A DNA stretch of 56,644 nt from Zarea fungicola (lineage: Eukaryota > Ascomycota > Sordariomycetes > Hypocreales > Cordycipitaceae): positions 1 through 56,644 of the forward strand of contig FWCC01000356.1 of NCBI GenBank assembly GCA_900169235.1, written 5' to 3'. A program made the translations under genes and the position numbers. Below are positions 23,054 to 33,190 of this stretch, one piece after another (position 1 is the stretch's first letter; each line of letters begins with the position of its first letter). A model generated the notes under the pieces. It was not told the DNA's origin and did not search any database. It worked only from the letters and a program-made list of their open reading frames with translations.

Positions 23054-25393
23054 ATGGCTCCGTCTATAGCGCGCTCCAAACCGGCGGCTAGGTCGGATCG
23101 GATGTCAACTCGTCCAGTTCGATTTGTGGCTTCTGATCCCAACCGAGGCGGGTTACCTGTCAAGCGCAAACAGGTTCAACAAGCTTGCGAAACATGTAGA
23201 TTAAAGAAGGTGACACGAAGTGTTCAAAAAAAATTTCAACTATTTCGATGATGCTGATACTTCAGGCTTACACAGAGGAAATGCACCCATGGTGCTGACA
23301 CAGTCGAAGTTGGTTTACCTGACGAAGCCCTTGAATATGGCTCACCCTTTCCCCAAGTATCGTAAGTAAATGGCTATTACTCTCTCAAACCTATCAGCCC
23401 TGGCTGACCTCAGGTCTTTGTGGAGCTCATCAGATTACCCGCTCCAGCTTTGCAAGCTGGGCAGACTTCTCAAGAGCGTCCGGCCAGTCCTGACACCAAT
23501 AGGCCGTCGCGGAATGAGTCGCAATGGGCACCACCATTTGACGATTCTGGTCTAGTCGACAGAATCATTGTGCCACCTCAGAAAGAGCCCCAGGCGCAAA
23601 AGCCTGCTCGCTTCGTTTGTGACTCGAATCCTGTGGGGATTTTTATGGAAGCCAGCATGGTAGGCTCAGCAAAGGTCGCTCCAGAGAAGCGTGATGTCGG
23701 CCTATGGATCCCTTCTGGAGCCTTTAGCAACTCGGGAAAGGAATCACAGCTCCGTACTCCAAGACCTCCTTCCATAGTGGACAACTGCCTCATTCCGTTC
23801 GTCAGAGAACACTGTCTCACAGCCCTGCCCCTTGAGGACGACTTTATGCATATGAAGGCGGTGTACAAGACGAAGATTCATCCTATTTTCCCCGCCATTC
23901 CTTTGTCTGCTCTTGACGGTAGTCTTCAAGAACCCTCAAACGTGGTACTGCGCCAGCTTGTATGCCTAGCTGCAGCCGCAGATCCAGATGTCAGCCCACA
24001 CCTTCGTCTGAAAAACAAAGGAAGCAACATATTACCTCCCCAGGAGTACTCTGAGGCTCTTTCGTCTTCAATTAGAGCAACTTTGGAAACGAGTCTCATA
24101 ACGGATCGACTCCTCCACATCAGGATACTAGCAGTTCTATCTCTTTACGCTCAACCAAAATGCGCCGACGATATAGACCTTCCAGTGCAGCTGAACGGCT
24201 GGGCTGTACATCACCTACACACCCTCGGCTTGCACCACGCACACAATGATGCATCAAACTCGGATGACATGGACACATTGCTTTGCTGTGTCTGGGCTCT
24301 GGATCGCATAAATGCAGCAATGCATGGGTGCCCGTGTATTATGCACGAGCGCGATATGGGTGCTGATTTGGGGAGTTGCATCAAGAAGCAACCAAGTTGC
24401 TTCCGTCTACTTTTGTCTGTGATTCAATGGCTTGATCGAGTTATTGATCTATACCGTCCAGGTCCTACTGCTACGACAGCAAACCCGAAGAACGATATGT
24501 GCGTTGACCTGCCTGATTTCGAAACAATGGTTGTCGACGCCGACGCCTTGGGGGTTTCAGTTCCTCTTCTTGGTACGTTAGCTACTTAACTGGTAATTAT
24601 TGGCGAATTAACGCGGAACATAGCAACTGTGGAGGTATTCTATCATGCTGTCGTCATTTTATCCAACAGGAGGCCTCGCACAATCAACATACCTGCAACA
24701 CCCAATCTGGCCACAAGCCCAACCGGTAGTTTAAGGCAGTCGCTGGCCGCAGAGAGAATTGCCTGCTCTGTTGCTAAAGATCACCTTAGCTCCATACAAT
24801 TAGTAACATACGCGGCTTCACTGGCCCTTAGTGTTGAATATCGCGTCATGAGACAGTCCGCGACACCATTGTCTCGAGCAAGAGCTATGCATTTCTTCAA
24901 GAGGCATTGCGAGATGTTACAAAAGTATCGCAATCATTTCTGGGGCGCTAATGTCGTTGCAACTTTGGCAGAGAGCGTTCTCGGGGAAGTGGAAAAGGCG
25001 GCAGCGACTGGGCCTACGCGTGTAGCCAACTCAGGACTGGATACCCGAGACGATACGACTGTCGAGCCTGTCCAGACTAACGCAGGTCAGCACCAGGAAA
25101 TTAGAATGCTCGGCTCGCAACAGGAGCGTAGAGAAGCCGAGTTGAACAGACCTAGTCAGAATTGGCTAATTCCAGATCAATCAATTGCGGGACTTGACGT
25201 TCAGATTGCTTCTACGCCAGGGGGGATAATGGACAGCACGACCGACTTCTCATTTCTTACCTCTGGCTTGGATGATGATGTTTTTGGTCACATTGATACA
25301 TTTTTTAACTTGGATGCCGTCGACGCGGATTCAATGGGCATGGGGGTCTGCGTGCCTTTCCACTGGCGTGACTGGCAGCAATATGCACAATAA
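23054..25393 (+). CDS. Zn2Cys6-like fungal transcription factor
   Basis: Inferred exons 23054-23209, 23276-23356, 23414-24572 and 24624-25393 give 721 residues. Exons 1-2 join to KRKQVQQACETCRLKKRKCTHGAD, which has the first three cysteines of a zinc cluster (CX2CX6C) in a basic context. No second CX2CX6C half follows, because the next residues (VEVGLPDEALEYG) contain no cysteine. The region from about residue 195 to 420 (LIPFVREHCLTALP, KIHPIFPAIPL, HHLHTLGLHHAHN, CVWALDRINAAMHGCPCIM) resembles the fungal-specific transcription factor domain. The C-terminus is acidic and aromatic (LDDDVFGHIDTFFNLD), as in activation domains. The intron 23357-23413 uses a weak donor (GTATCG), because the stronger GTAAGT at 23362 leads to stops. 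First gene of the accessory cluster and a candidate regulator of it. Confidence 0.75.
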
Positions 25394-26222
25394 CAAGAAT
25401 CAATTATTCGCATAGTGCAAAACTCACACATGAAAACTACGAAGAAATTGTTAGCCGAAGCAGCTGTTACAGTCCAAACATAAATGCGCTTAAAGCAATG
25501 CCTGGCAGGTTGTTATCACATATGGGTAGCGTGCTGTTGGCCTATCTCGTCATTCATGGCAATTCACTCCAAGCTTGCGTATAGCCTAATAAGAAAAACG
25601 ATTTCAAAGCTACGTGATACCCCAGCACTCTTTTAACAAGATATATACGCAGATTGTGCCCGTATACCTTTGGCACATTTCTGCAACGGCGCTGGCAAGC
25701 TGGTTCTGCTGCCAGCCTTTGTATGCTGGACTGACAATTTCGCCGGCCTTTATCTGGGGTCCGGTAGTTCCATAATACGAATTATCGTAGGTTTTCACTC
25801 CGTCCACTGGTACATTGCCACAATTACAATCTACTTCGTGTTTTTTTCTTCTCCTCTGGTCGTGCCAGCCGGCTACATAATGACAAGAGACCGAAAGAAG
25901 ATTAAGGGACTTTATTGGGAAAGCTAAATCAAAAGGTCGACACTTTTCCTTACAGTATCCAATGTGGCTGAGAGCTGGATTTGAAGATACTAGAAAACAA
26001 TTTGCTTTCTTGAATCTGCACATTTGTAGCAGATTCATAACGACCTCCTTGCGGTATTCTGCCTACCGAAATTGGCCATAGCAAGGTGGATGATAGACTC
26101 TGCCCGTAACTAGCATTCTGGCCGTTCACCCACTTCCTCAGATAGTAGCTTTCATTCATCTAATACATTTAAACAAAGCCCCCTTGTTGAATCTTAACGC
26201 AACTGTAGCGCTCCACTCTACA
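25394..26222. other. intergenic region between convergent TF and monooxygenase genes
   Basis: 829 bp between two convergent stop codons. A 142-codon minus-strand frame at 25610-26038 has no recognisable domain and I do not call it. Nothing else was recognised. Confidence 0.4.
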
Positions 26223-28207
26223 CTAAGCAGTAGAATCTTCCAGATACCAGGTAGAGTCCTCGTCGCCAAGTTCTTTTGTCGAAAGACCATTCCCAAGATA
26301 CTGAAATCGATTCCCACTCCTGCCATGGTACGTGTACTCCCAGTCCTCCCCGCGAAATCTCTCTAGCATGTGAAAGAAATGTATCCTGCTTCCAGGATGT
26401 AGCGCCGTGACAGGTCCGTCTCGGGTCCCGTTTTTAAACCATGACTTGCAAGGCGAGGCCCAGGCCGTCACGGGCATAAATGCCTGCGTGTGTTGTGCGA
26501 GTTCATCCGTTGCGCGTCTGCTGGGTACAATGGTCTTGATTCTTTCCGTCTGGCATTTATTTATAATGTCTGCCAAGTAGTTTGAGATCTTCTCGGTAAT
26601 AGTGAGGACACTGCCGTGTCCTATTGGTGCATTGGGGCCCATGAACGCTTTTTTTTTTGTTAGGTGTCACTGCTCCCGAGAGAAAATCACATTCGGGTAA
26701 CTTACTGAAGTAATTGGGAAACCCTGGCACCGCCAGTGACATGTATGCACAGGGTAAGTTTTGAGTCCAAACATCTTGAAGGTTGTTGTTCCCAGCGATA
26801 ATGGGAAAGCGAGGGCGGAAAGAGACGTTGAATCCAGTGGCACATATAATAGCCTCTACCGCGATTGTTTCCCCCGTTGACGTCACTAGGCCAGTTTCTG
26901 TCACTTGGGAAATCCCATCGGTCACAACGGTTACATTCTCGGCCGTCAGAGACTCAAGGTAGCCGATGCCGGGTGTAAGCCGTCGGCATCCAATCGAAAA
27001 CTCCGGAATAAGAGCTCTACGCAGGCGCTCATCTCCGTTGAGCGCGTCTTGCATGTACTCCCTGACTACCTGCGTAACAAATGCAGCATGGTCCGAGTCC
27101 TTGAGAGTCTGGATACGATGGAGTCAATACAAAAAACTTGTTTACTTCATTTATGGGGATTTCCGTACAATGAAAAAGCCACTATTGACTTCAACTTCAA
27201 TGGCTTTGATGAACTTGCGGTAAAAGGTCTTGTCAGACTTGAACTTTTGCTTTTGGTCCTCGGTGAAGATGTCGTCGTCTTCAAACTTAATATCAGCCAT
27301 AACACTGCCTGCTTGGCCAGCTTGGAGTGTTTGGAGGCGCGGGGGGACGATCCATGTAGCTTCACGCACAAAATGCACCAATTTCTTGACATCTATAGCA
27401 TCGCCGCATTAGCTTTCGTAGTCCCACGGTCACAGCTTCGTTTTACGTACCAGGCCGGATAGCAGGCACTATTTGCACGCCAGAGGAGCCGTTGCCAATC
27501 ACAGCCACCACTTTCTTGGCATATTCGAAGTTCTTTGGCCAATTAGCGCTGTGCACCAGGTCGCCTTTGAACAACTGTAAGCCAGGGATCTCTGGCCACT
27601 TCCAGTTGCTAAAGAGCAACGGCGTTAGTCAGATGTTAAAAACAGCCAGCACGCGGACAGCTTACTTGAGTATTCCTGAGGAATCCAGCAAGAAATGGCA
27701 ATAGTCGTCAAACTCTTTCTCCGTAGCTAAATCCTTTACCGTGATATTCCATACCCCACGCGCCTCATCCCAAACCGCCGCCTTGACCATGTGCTGCAGC
27801 TTAATCAAGCCCATCATGTCCTCCTCCTCACACACTTTTTTTAGATATCCATGAATCTCTTCCGCTGGCGAGAAAAAGGCAGACCATTCTGGATTGTGGC
27901 GCCATGAGAATTGGTAGTTGTGTGAGGGAATGTCGCATTTACAACCCGGGTAGCGGTTCTCAAACCACGTTCCCCCGACGTCGGGATTCTTTTCGTATAC
28001 TATGTGCTCAACGTTGGATAGTCGCTTTCGAACTGTGCGAATCATGTTTAATCCGCTTGCTCCAGCGCCGATACTGACGATGCGGACATGACGAGCTGTA
28101 CCCAGTGGCTCCTGCGAGACAGTGTAAGCTTTCTCAGGGTTTGATGTGATGACCGGAGGTGGTGACCGTAGATGGGAGGCTAATTGATTTAATCGAGGGA
28201 TAGACAT
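26223..28207 (-). CDS. FAD-dependent Baeyer-Villiger-type monooxygenase
   Basis: Class B flavoprotein monooxygenase, expected to insert oxygen into a ketone to give an ester or lactone using NADPH, FAD and O2. Five exons on the minus strand: 28207-27666, 27608-27451, 27392-27169, 27108-26706, 26647-26223, giving 583 residues. The FAD-binding motif GAGASG is at residues 47-52, GGTWFENRYPG at 78-88. The BVMO fingerprint FxGxxxHxxxWP is intact as FKGDLVHSANWP (about 194-205). The second Rossmann motif VIGNGSSG follows (about 217-224), and ICATGFN and PNYFTFMGPNAPIGHGSV mark the C-terminal half. All splice junctions keep frame and family-like sequence. It shares a 471 bp bidirectional promoter with the lipocalin-like gene. 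The substrate cannot be told. Confidence 0.9.
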
Positions 28208-28678
28208 GACGCCAATGGGTAAATTTCGTCAGTTTTTGCTGAACCATTTTTACACTAGTAGCCCACAGCACTTCGTCGAGTGTAGGTGGGTGACGGCACC
28301 GGTTTAAATAGTACTCACCACCAGTGCCACACGCAGTAAGTAAAAAGAAAAATGTTACACCTTCTTGGCTAATGCGTCAGCATATGCGAGCTCGAGGCAA
28401 AGTAACAATACTGATGGACGCTACGCTTTCCGTCAGGTACCAGTGGAGGAGAAGGCGCGCAGTTAGCTGCCAATACGATGAATGAGAAATGCCGAACACC
28501 GACAACCGACTGCCGAGTCGTCACAAGACTGTCGTATATCACGAAGGCAAACGCCAAAGCCAACAATACCGGGCTTCCTGTATATATCAAGAAATGATTT
28601 GCCCCTTCCAACTGCTTCATCATTCAGTAATTTCTTTTTGTAGCAGCTCTATCAGAATTGAAAAGACCAAGTACAAAC
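28208..28678. promoter_or_regulatory. bidirectional promoter of the monooxygenase and lipocalin-like genes
   Basis: The 471 bp region between divergent starts. It holds a CGG-N2-CCG inverted pair (CGGCACCG, 28294-28301) and a striking array of four CCGA words at a 7 bp period (28492-28516). A TATATATC-like sequence near 28581 lies upstream of the lipocalin-like start. Zinc-cluster factors commonly bind CGG/CCG half-sites, so these are good candidate operators. Confidence 0.6.
28492..28516 (+). promoter_or_regulatory. four CCGA half-sites at exact 7 bp spacing
   Basis: CCGA begins at 28492, 28499, 28506 and 28513, separated by three variable bases (aca, caa, ctg). GCCGAACACCG (28491-28501) recurs as GCCGAGCACCG at 31761-31771, and ACTGCCGA (28509-28516) recurs at 31707-31714 and, inverted, at 31733-31740. 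The most likely role is a direct-repeat binding site for a Zn2Cys6 protein; this is inference. Confidence 0.6.
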
Positions 28679-29255
28679 ATGACTACAACACCAATCCAAG
28701 GTGTCTGGAAACTACTGTCCTTCCACTTCTACACTAAAGGCGATGATAAAAATCCTCTTTTCAGTCCCCTTGGAGACAAGCCTTCTGGCCGCATTATATT
28801 TACTTCTGAAGGTTATATGAACGCAACGCTGACATCTTCCGACGTTCTCGAGCCTTCGGACCAGCTTCAGTGGGCGGTGGCAGAAGATGATTACATACTC
28901 AACGTGGCGAGGCCAATGACGACCTACTGCGGGCCGTTTACATTGGTCAAAGAAGATGGCAAGCAGTTGCTCAAGACAAAGGTTGATCTGGCGCTTGATC
29001 CAAATTGGATTGGCGGGTACCAGGTTCGAGAATGGGAGTTGCATCGGGTAAATGATAATGATTTTCTTGTTTTGAAGCCTGTACAAACTTTTCCGGGGCC
29101 TGTAAGTCATTTTCGCTCATAATATTTCATCGGTTTCTACCCCATCTGCAAGTAACCAGGTCTAACCGCAGTCTTAGGACGGAAAGGAGTTGGTTGGGGT
29201 CTTGCTATGGGAAAAGATCAACACGAATGTAGCACCGTTGAAAGCGTCACTCTAA
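28679..29255 (+). CDS. lipocalin-like domain protein
   Basis: Two exons: 28679-29101 and 29178-29255, giving 166 residues. The single-exon reading stops just past the donor, while splicing GT at 29102 to AG at 29177 adds DGKELVGVLLWEKINTNVAPLKASL in frame, a better C-terminus. The sequence has the layout of small fungal and bacterial lipocalin-like proteins: IQGVWKLLSFHF at the start, PSGRIIFTSEGYMNATL, YCGPFTLVKEDGKQLLKTKVDLALDPNW, and QVREWELHRVNDNDFLVLKP, which suggests a beta-barrel binding a small hydrophobic ligand. No signal peptide, so cytosolic. Such proteins are often found in metabolite clusters; a role in binding or shaping an intermediate is inference. Confidence 0.78.
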
Positions 29256-29538
29256 ACTATATACATGGGGCCTCTCACGGTATTCACAAATGGATTTGTT
29301 AATTTTTGGGTGATCTCTGCGACGACAGCAAATTGGTACATGCACTGAATCTACGAATTATATTGTAGTCTACGCTATCGTCGCAAGAAATTGTACAAAT
29401 TAGCTGCAGCGCATAAGTTGAGGATCCTAATGAGTACCACGCCGTGTAGGGTTCCTATTTCGGCGGCTCTTGTTTAGCAGTAACTCAAAGAGTCGAAGCT
29501 CTCGTCAATTTTGGAGCTGCTCTAGCGAAACTTGGGAA

Positions 29539-31607
29539 TTATGCGGGCCATAAAGTCGATTGCTCTTCGCCAAATCCCATCAGCTCCAAAGACTCTGCAT
29601 CAAAGTTTTCAAAAGTCAAATCTGACCACTGCAGCATCATGCCCAAATCCTGCTGGGTCATGTTGCCCGGCATGAGGTCTGGCATCACAGGATTCAACTC
29701 CAAACTTGCTCGTTCAATGCTCCCCAGCGCCGCACAAAACCCGTTCGGCACAGGGAACAGCGAGCGAAAGTCAAACCGGATCCCTTCAGTTGCCTCAAGA
29801 TGGCGGGACTGTGACATGGGCCTAAAATTCCTACCAGCTCCTACAGATGGTTCATTAGAGTTTGTTGGCAGACCGGGCCGCTGTTCTTTCCGACTCATAT
29901 CTTGCTGCATGCGGTCCAGAGTCTCCATGGCAACTTGCGCAGATGGATATTTCGTCGCCATTTGTGTCAACACGCCACGCAAGATTTCGACCTCTGCGCG
30001 AGAGTTCTGGCCTTCATCTACTGCCGAAGAACTGCAGTAGATGCCTGCCCCTCCGCATACAAGCATGAACCAGGCATCGGCTGGTAATAGGTAAGCCACT
30101 TCATCTCTGTGAAGAATCTCCTCATATATCCGAGCCAAGCAACTTGACGCAGCAGCAGCAGTCGCTTGCAGCATGGAATTTCGACGACTGGCACCCGGAA
30201 GGTGCGACACAAGAATAACGGAAACGAACAAAATTTTGTGTGCATTGCTGACGACGCGAGAGTGTGGACGTGGGCCCTCGCCGTCTTTGCTATACATGCG
30301 CAACTCGTCCGGGAGTTCGTCAGCCCACTGCGCCACGGTGTCCAGCAGCGACAGGATGTCTTGTGCAGATGCATCTTGACCAGAAGCGGCCAGCTTCTCG
30401 ATTTTACGAAGGACTTGTTCAAATAGCTTTGTCGTGTAACAAAAGGAAATTGCGTCGACAGCTGGAGACTCAAAATCTGAAACCTGGGGAAGTTTAACGT
30501 TATGGTTCTGCAGCATGGCTGGGCGTCCTTTACAAAGTGCTAAAATTGTTTCGCTTCGTTGCAGAAACCACCATATACGACGCGCGCACGCGCTTCTTGG
30601 CATGGACGAATACGTCTCTTCCTTGTGTAAGCCAAGCTGCACAGCAAGTCGAATAGCTTGACCAACCCACTGCCAGGGCGAGTCCAGGGTTGCACGTTGC
30701 GGGACAAGCAAGCTCCAACATGACAGTGAGCAGAGTGCCTTGAGGACATTGAACATGTCGTTTTCCGGTGTGAAATAAATCAAAAGTTTTATTCGACCAA
30801 AGAGCTCCTGTGAGGTTGTGTTTCCAGTATACGCGGAGGAGGGGCGCATGAGGCTGCCGCAAAAGTAGACGGCCTGCTGCACGAGTTGGGAGGAAGGTCC
30901 TGGATGGAAGTCGCTGCGACTGAATATGGGTGCATGAACGAAGAGTTTGCTAAAGTAAAGTTCGGTAAGGATGGTGCCTAGGGATGGGGATGGAGTAGTC
31001 CAGGACTTGATAATGGAATGAAACATGGTTGTTTCGGCTTCGGAGTATATTTCAGCGCGGTGCTGCGGAATTGATGACGAAAGTTGCCGGGTTGTGATGG
31101 ACGACCGAGGCCAAAAGCGCATTACAGACTGTTGGCCGAAATATACGCTAGATCCTAGCTCAGTCTCGTCGCCAACATTGTGGTCTGCGACAGAGGACGC
31201 CGGCTGGCTGGGCGGATGCACATCACCAGTTGGCGTGGGCAGCCCGGCACTCACTTCTTCAGTGAGGCACTCTTGGCTAGACCCATGAGTAGCTGCATTA
31301 GTCCTGCGCTTACGGGAACCAACATATGGACTACAATTCAGACACATCAGATGTGTTCCACATGACTGTTTGGGGGAGAAGGTGGACATACAGGCATGGC
31401 TGTCCTTCGCGGATACAGTTGCGACAAGGTCCATCGGGCTGCGATAGGAGATTACATCGGACCTTTTCATGTTAGCATCCAGGCCCTTATGTCGTCTGTA
31501 GAAATGAATCGCATAGAATTCTGGGAGCAGTGGGAATAAAGGGGAGTCACCTTGCGTTGATGGCAGCGGCTACAGACAAGACGGGCCCGACTACGGAGTT
31601 GTTTCAT
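29539..31607 (-). CDS. Zn2Cys6 fungal transcription factor
   Basis: Three exons on the minus strand: 31607-31551, 31462-31392 and 31330-29539, giving 639 residues. The first two exons are short and encode a complete zinc cluster: CSRCHQRKVRC, then CRNCIREGQPC. The large third exon alone would read without the cluster, so the spliced start is needed. The middle (about residues 120-380) contains the fungal-specific transcription factor domain: ILTELYFSKLFVHAPIFSRSDF, ALCSLSCWSLLVPQ, WQWVGQAIRLAVQLGLHKEE and ARRIWWFLQRSETILALCKGRPAML. The C-terminus is acidic. It is divergent from the hydrolase gene across a 683 bp promoter with repeated CCGA words. Likely the cluster-specific regulator. Confidence 0.85.
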
Positions 31608-31760
31608 CGCAATTGGAAATCCGGGGCAGGCTTTAGTGCCACTATGATCTGAGACCCGGTATTCAGTAGTGCACGGCGTCTGAAATTGGGTGATGCAATC
31701 TAATCCACTGCCGATGGTATTGTTGATGGTCGTCGGCAGTTTGGTGGTACAGTTGCGTTA

Positions 31761-31798
31761 GCCGAGCACCGGTAAGTGTCTGCCGAGCTCCTCTCGGC
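31761..31798. promoter_or_regulatory. cluster of CCG/CGG half-sites, likely zinc-cluster operator
   Basis: Contains GCCGAGCACCG (31761-31771), matching 10 of 11 bases of the motif in the monooxygenase/lipocalin promoter, followed by the perfect inverted repeat GCCGAG / CTCGGC with a 5 bp centre (31782-31798). Everted or inverted CCG pairs are typical Zn2Cys6 targets; binding is not proven. Confidence 0.5.
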
Positions 31799-32153
31799 TC
31801 ATTCCACGTGATTGGTCAGTCTCAGCAACCTGTTTTGCGTCAGTGATTACTGTCATTAAATCGAAGGGTTATTTTAATTGAGGTAAGTCTCAGTTAATTA
31901 TGTATGTAGTGTATTTAAATAATTTAATTCCGTAAAGGTTGCTGGTCACGAAGTCCATTTTTATCCGGGTAATGCTTGCCAATATATGAATTATTGCCAG
32001 TGTGAGCGAGACAACATGGGAACAATTACGGCTTCAGAAATTAGTTACGGTATAATAATCAGCATTAGTTTAAATTAGCATTCATACAAGTTCCATGGCA
32101 GGGTTCGGTATTCCGGTTGTTTTGGGCTGGCTACTTCTGCTACTTGCTTATTC

Positions 32154-32166
32154 TCGGTAGTCGGCA
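32154..32166 (-). promoter_or_regulatory. inverted-orientation CCGA pair, 7 bp spacing
   Basis: TCGGTAGTCGGCA on the plus strand reads TGCCGACTACCGA on the minus strand: two CCGA words with the same three-base gap as the array at 28.5 kb. It lies about 125 bp upstream of the hydrolase start. Confidence 0.5.
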
Positions 32167-32290
32167 CTATGCTCTGTCCGGCTTCGTCTCCTACTAGGAG
32201 AGAAACAACTACAAAACCACTTCAAATTTTAATCTTCTCAGTCTGCCAATCATTGTATTGGGTTAAAATAGACATTTGCTTTTCATCAAA

Positions 32291-33190
32291 ATGTCAACTT
32301 CAAGTATGATGGCCTTGCCTCTCTTAACATTCCTCACAACAGGAACTGTCAAGATCCGACAAACAATGCGCTCTCAGCCTGCAGACAGCTGGGCCATCGT
32401 ACGCCAACTTCGCTCCGTTCGCGATAGCTCCTGGACGGAGTCCCTCCCCATTGGTGTCTTTCTCATTCACCACCCAGAAGGCCTTTTCCTCTTTGACACG
32501 GGCCAATCACCATGCCGTAACAACCCCGGCTATCTCCCGCGCTCGGCCTTTTTTGACAGAATGCTTTGCGATTTCACCATCACCCCAGAGGACGGCATCG
32601 TGCCACAGCTGGCCCGGCTGGGAGTCAAGCCGACGGACCTAAAGGCGATTATTTTGAGTCATCTTCACAGCGATCATACGGGTGGCCTGGAGGAACTGAT
32701 TGCGGCTGCCCCAGATTTGCCAATATATGTTGGCAGGGAGCACTGGAAGGCGTTTGGCGAGAGTCCGTTTTTGGCTGGCTTCAAAGGCGCGGCGCCGAAC
32801 CACTGGCCAAAGGAGTTTTCTCCGCGAATTATTGACTTGAAACCTGATACAGTAGGGCCGTGGGAAGAATCGGCGTCGTTGACGAGTGATGGCAGGGTTG
32901 TGGTCGTCGACACATCTGGCCATGTACCTGGACACTTATCGCTCATCGTCTCAGGCGAAGGCCGGGAGGGGAAGCCCGTGACATACTTTTTGACGGGCGA
33001 TGCGACGTATGGTATTGATGGCCTGGACAAAGAGGAACCCGATGGTATTAATGATGATCCAATGCGTGCGCTGAATAGCTTGAAGCTAATTAAAGCTTTT
33101 GCGCGGCAAATGGATGTGGTGGTGTTGCCGAGCCATGATGCTGATACACCACGGCTACTCGCAGAAGGGGTTGTATATCGACCAAGGTGA
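32291..33190 (+). CDS. metallo-beta-lactamase-fold hydrolase, lactonase-like
   Basis: Single exon, 299 residues from the ATG at 32291. The zinc-binding motif HxHxDH is intact as HLHSDH (H124, H126, D128, H129), followed by GG. The further ligands are visible: H211 in TSGHVPGH, D237 in LTGDATYG and H282 in LPSHD. The layout, with an early GVFLIHHPEGLFLFDTG strand pair, is that of N-acyl-homoserine-lactone lactonase-like enzymes, so opening of a lactone or lactam ring is the best guess. No signal peptide is evident; the N-terminus is mildly hydrophobic (MMALPLLTFLTTG) but not convincing. Its place beside a Baeyer-Villiger monooxygenase supports a lactone substrate by inference. Confidence 0.88.
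   Translation: MSTSSMMALPLLTFLTTGTVKIRQTMRSQPADSWAIVRQLRSVRDSSWTESLPIGVFLIHHPEGLFLFDTGQSPCRNNPGYLPRSAFFDRMLCDFTITPEDGIVPQLARLGVKPTDLKAIILSHLHSDHTGGLEELIAAAPDLPIYVGREHWKAFGESPFLAGFKGAAPNHWPKEFSPRIIDLKPDTVGPWEESASLTSDGRVVVVDTSGHVPGHLSLIVSGEGREGKPVTYFLTGDATYGIDGLDKEEPDGINDDPMRALNSLKLIKAFARQMDVVVLPSHDADTPRLLAEGVVYRPR

Larger units (their letters stand above)
31608..32290. promoter_or_regulatory. bidirectional promoter of the second TF and the MBL hydrolase
   Basis: A 683 bp region between divergent starts. It carries GCCGAGCACCG at 31761-31771 (two CCG units 7 bp apart), the perfect inverted repeat GCCGAG-N5-CTCGGC at 31782-31798, ACTGCCGA at 31707-31714 and its inverse at 31733-31740, and TCGGTAGTCGGCA at 32154-32166, again with 7 bp spacing on the other strand. 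The region between 31850 and 32090 is AT-rich. Confidence 0.6.

Noticed and set aside
25610..26038. 142-codon minus-strand frame between the TF and monooxygenase genes
   Set aside because: No recognisable domain, and it lies in the convergent 3-prime region.
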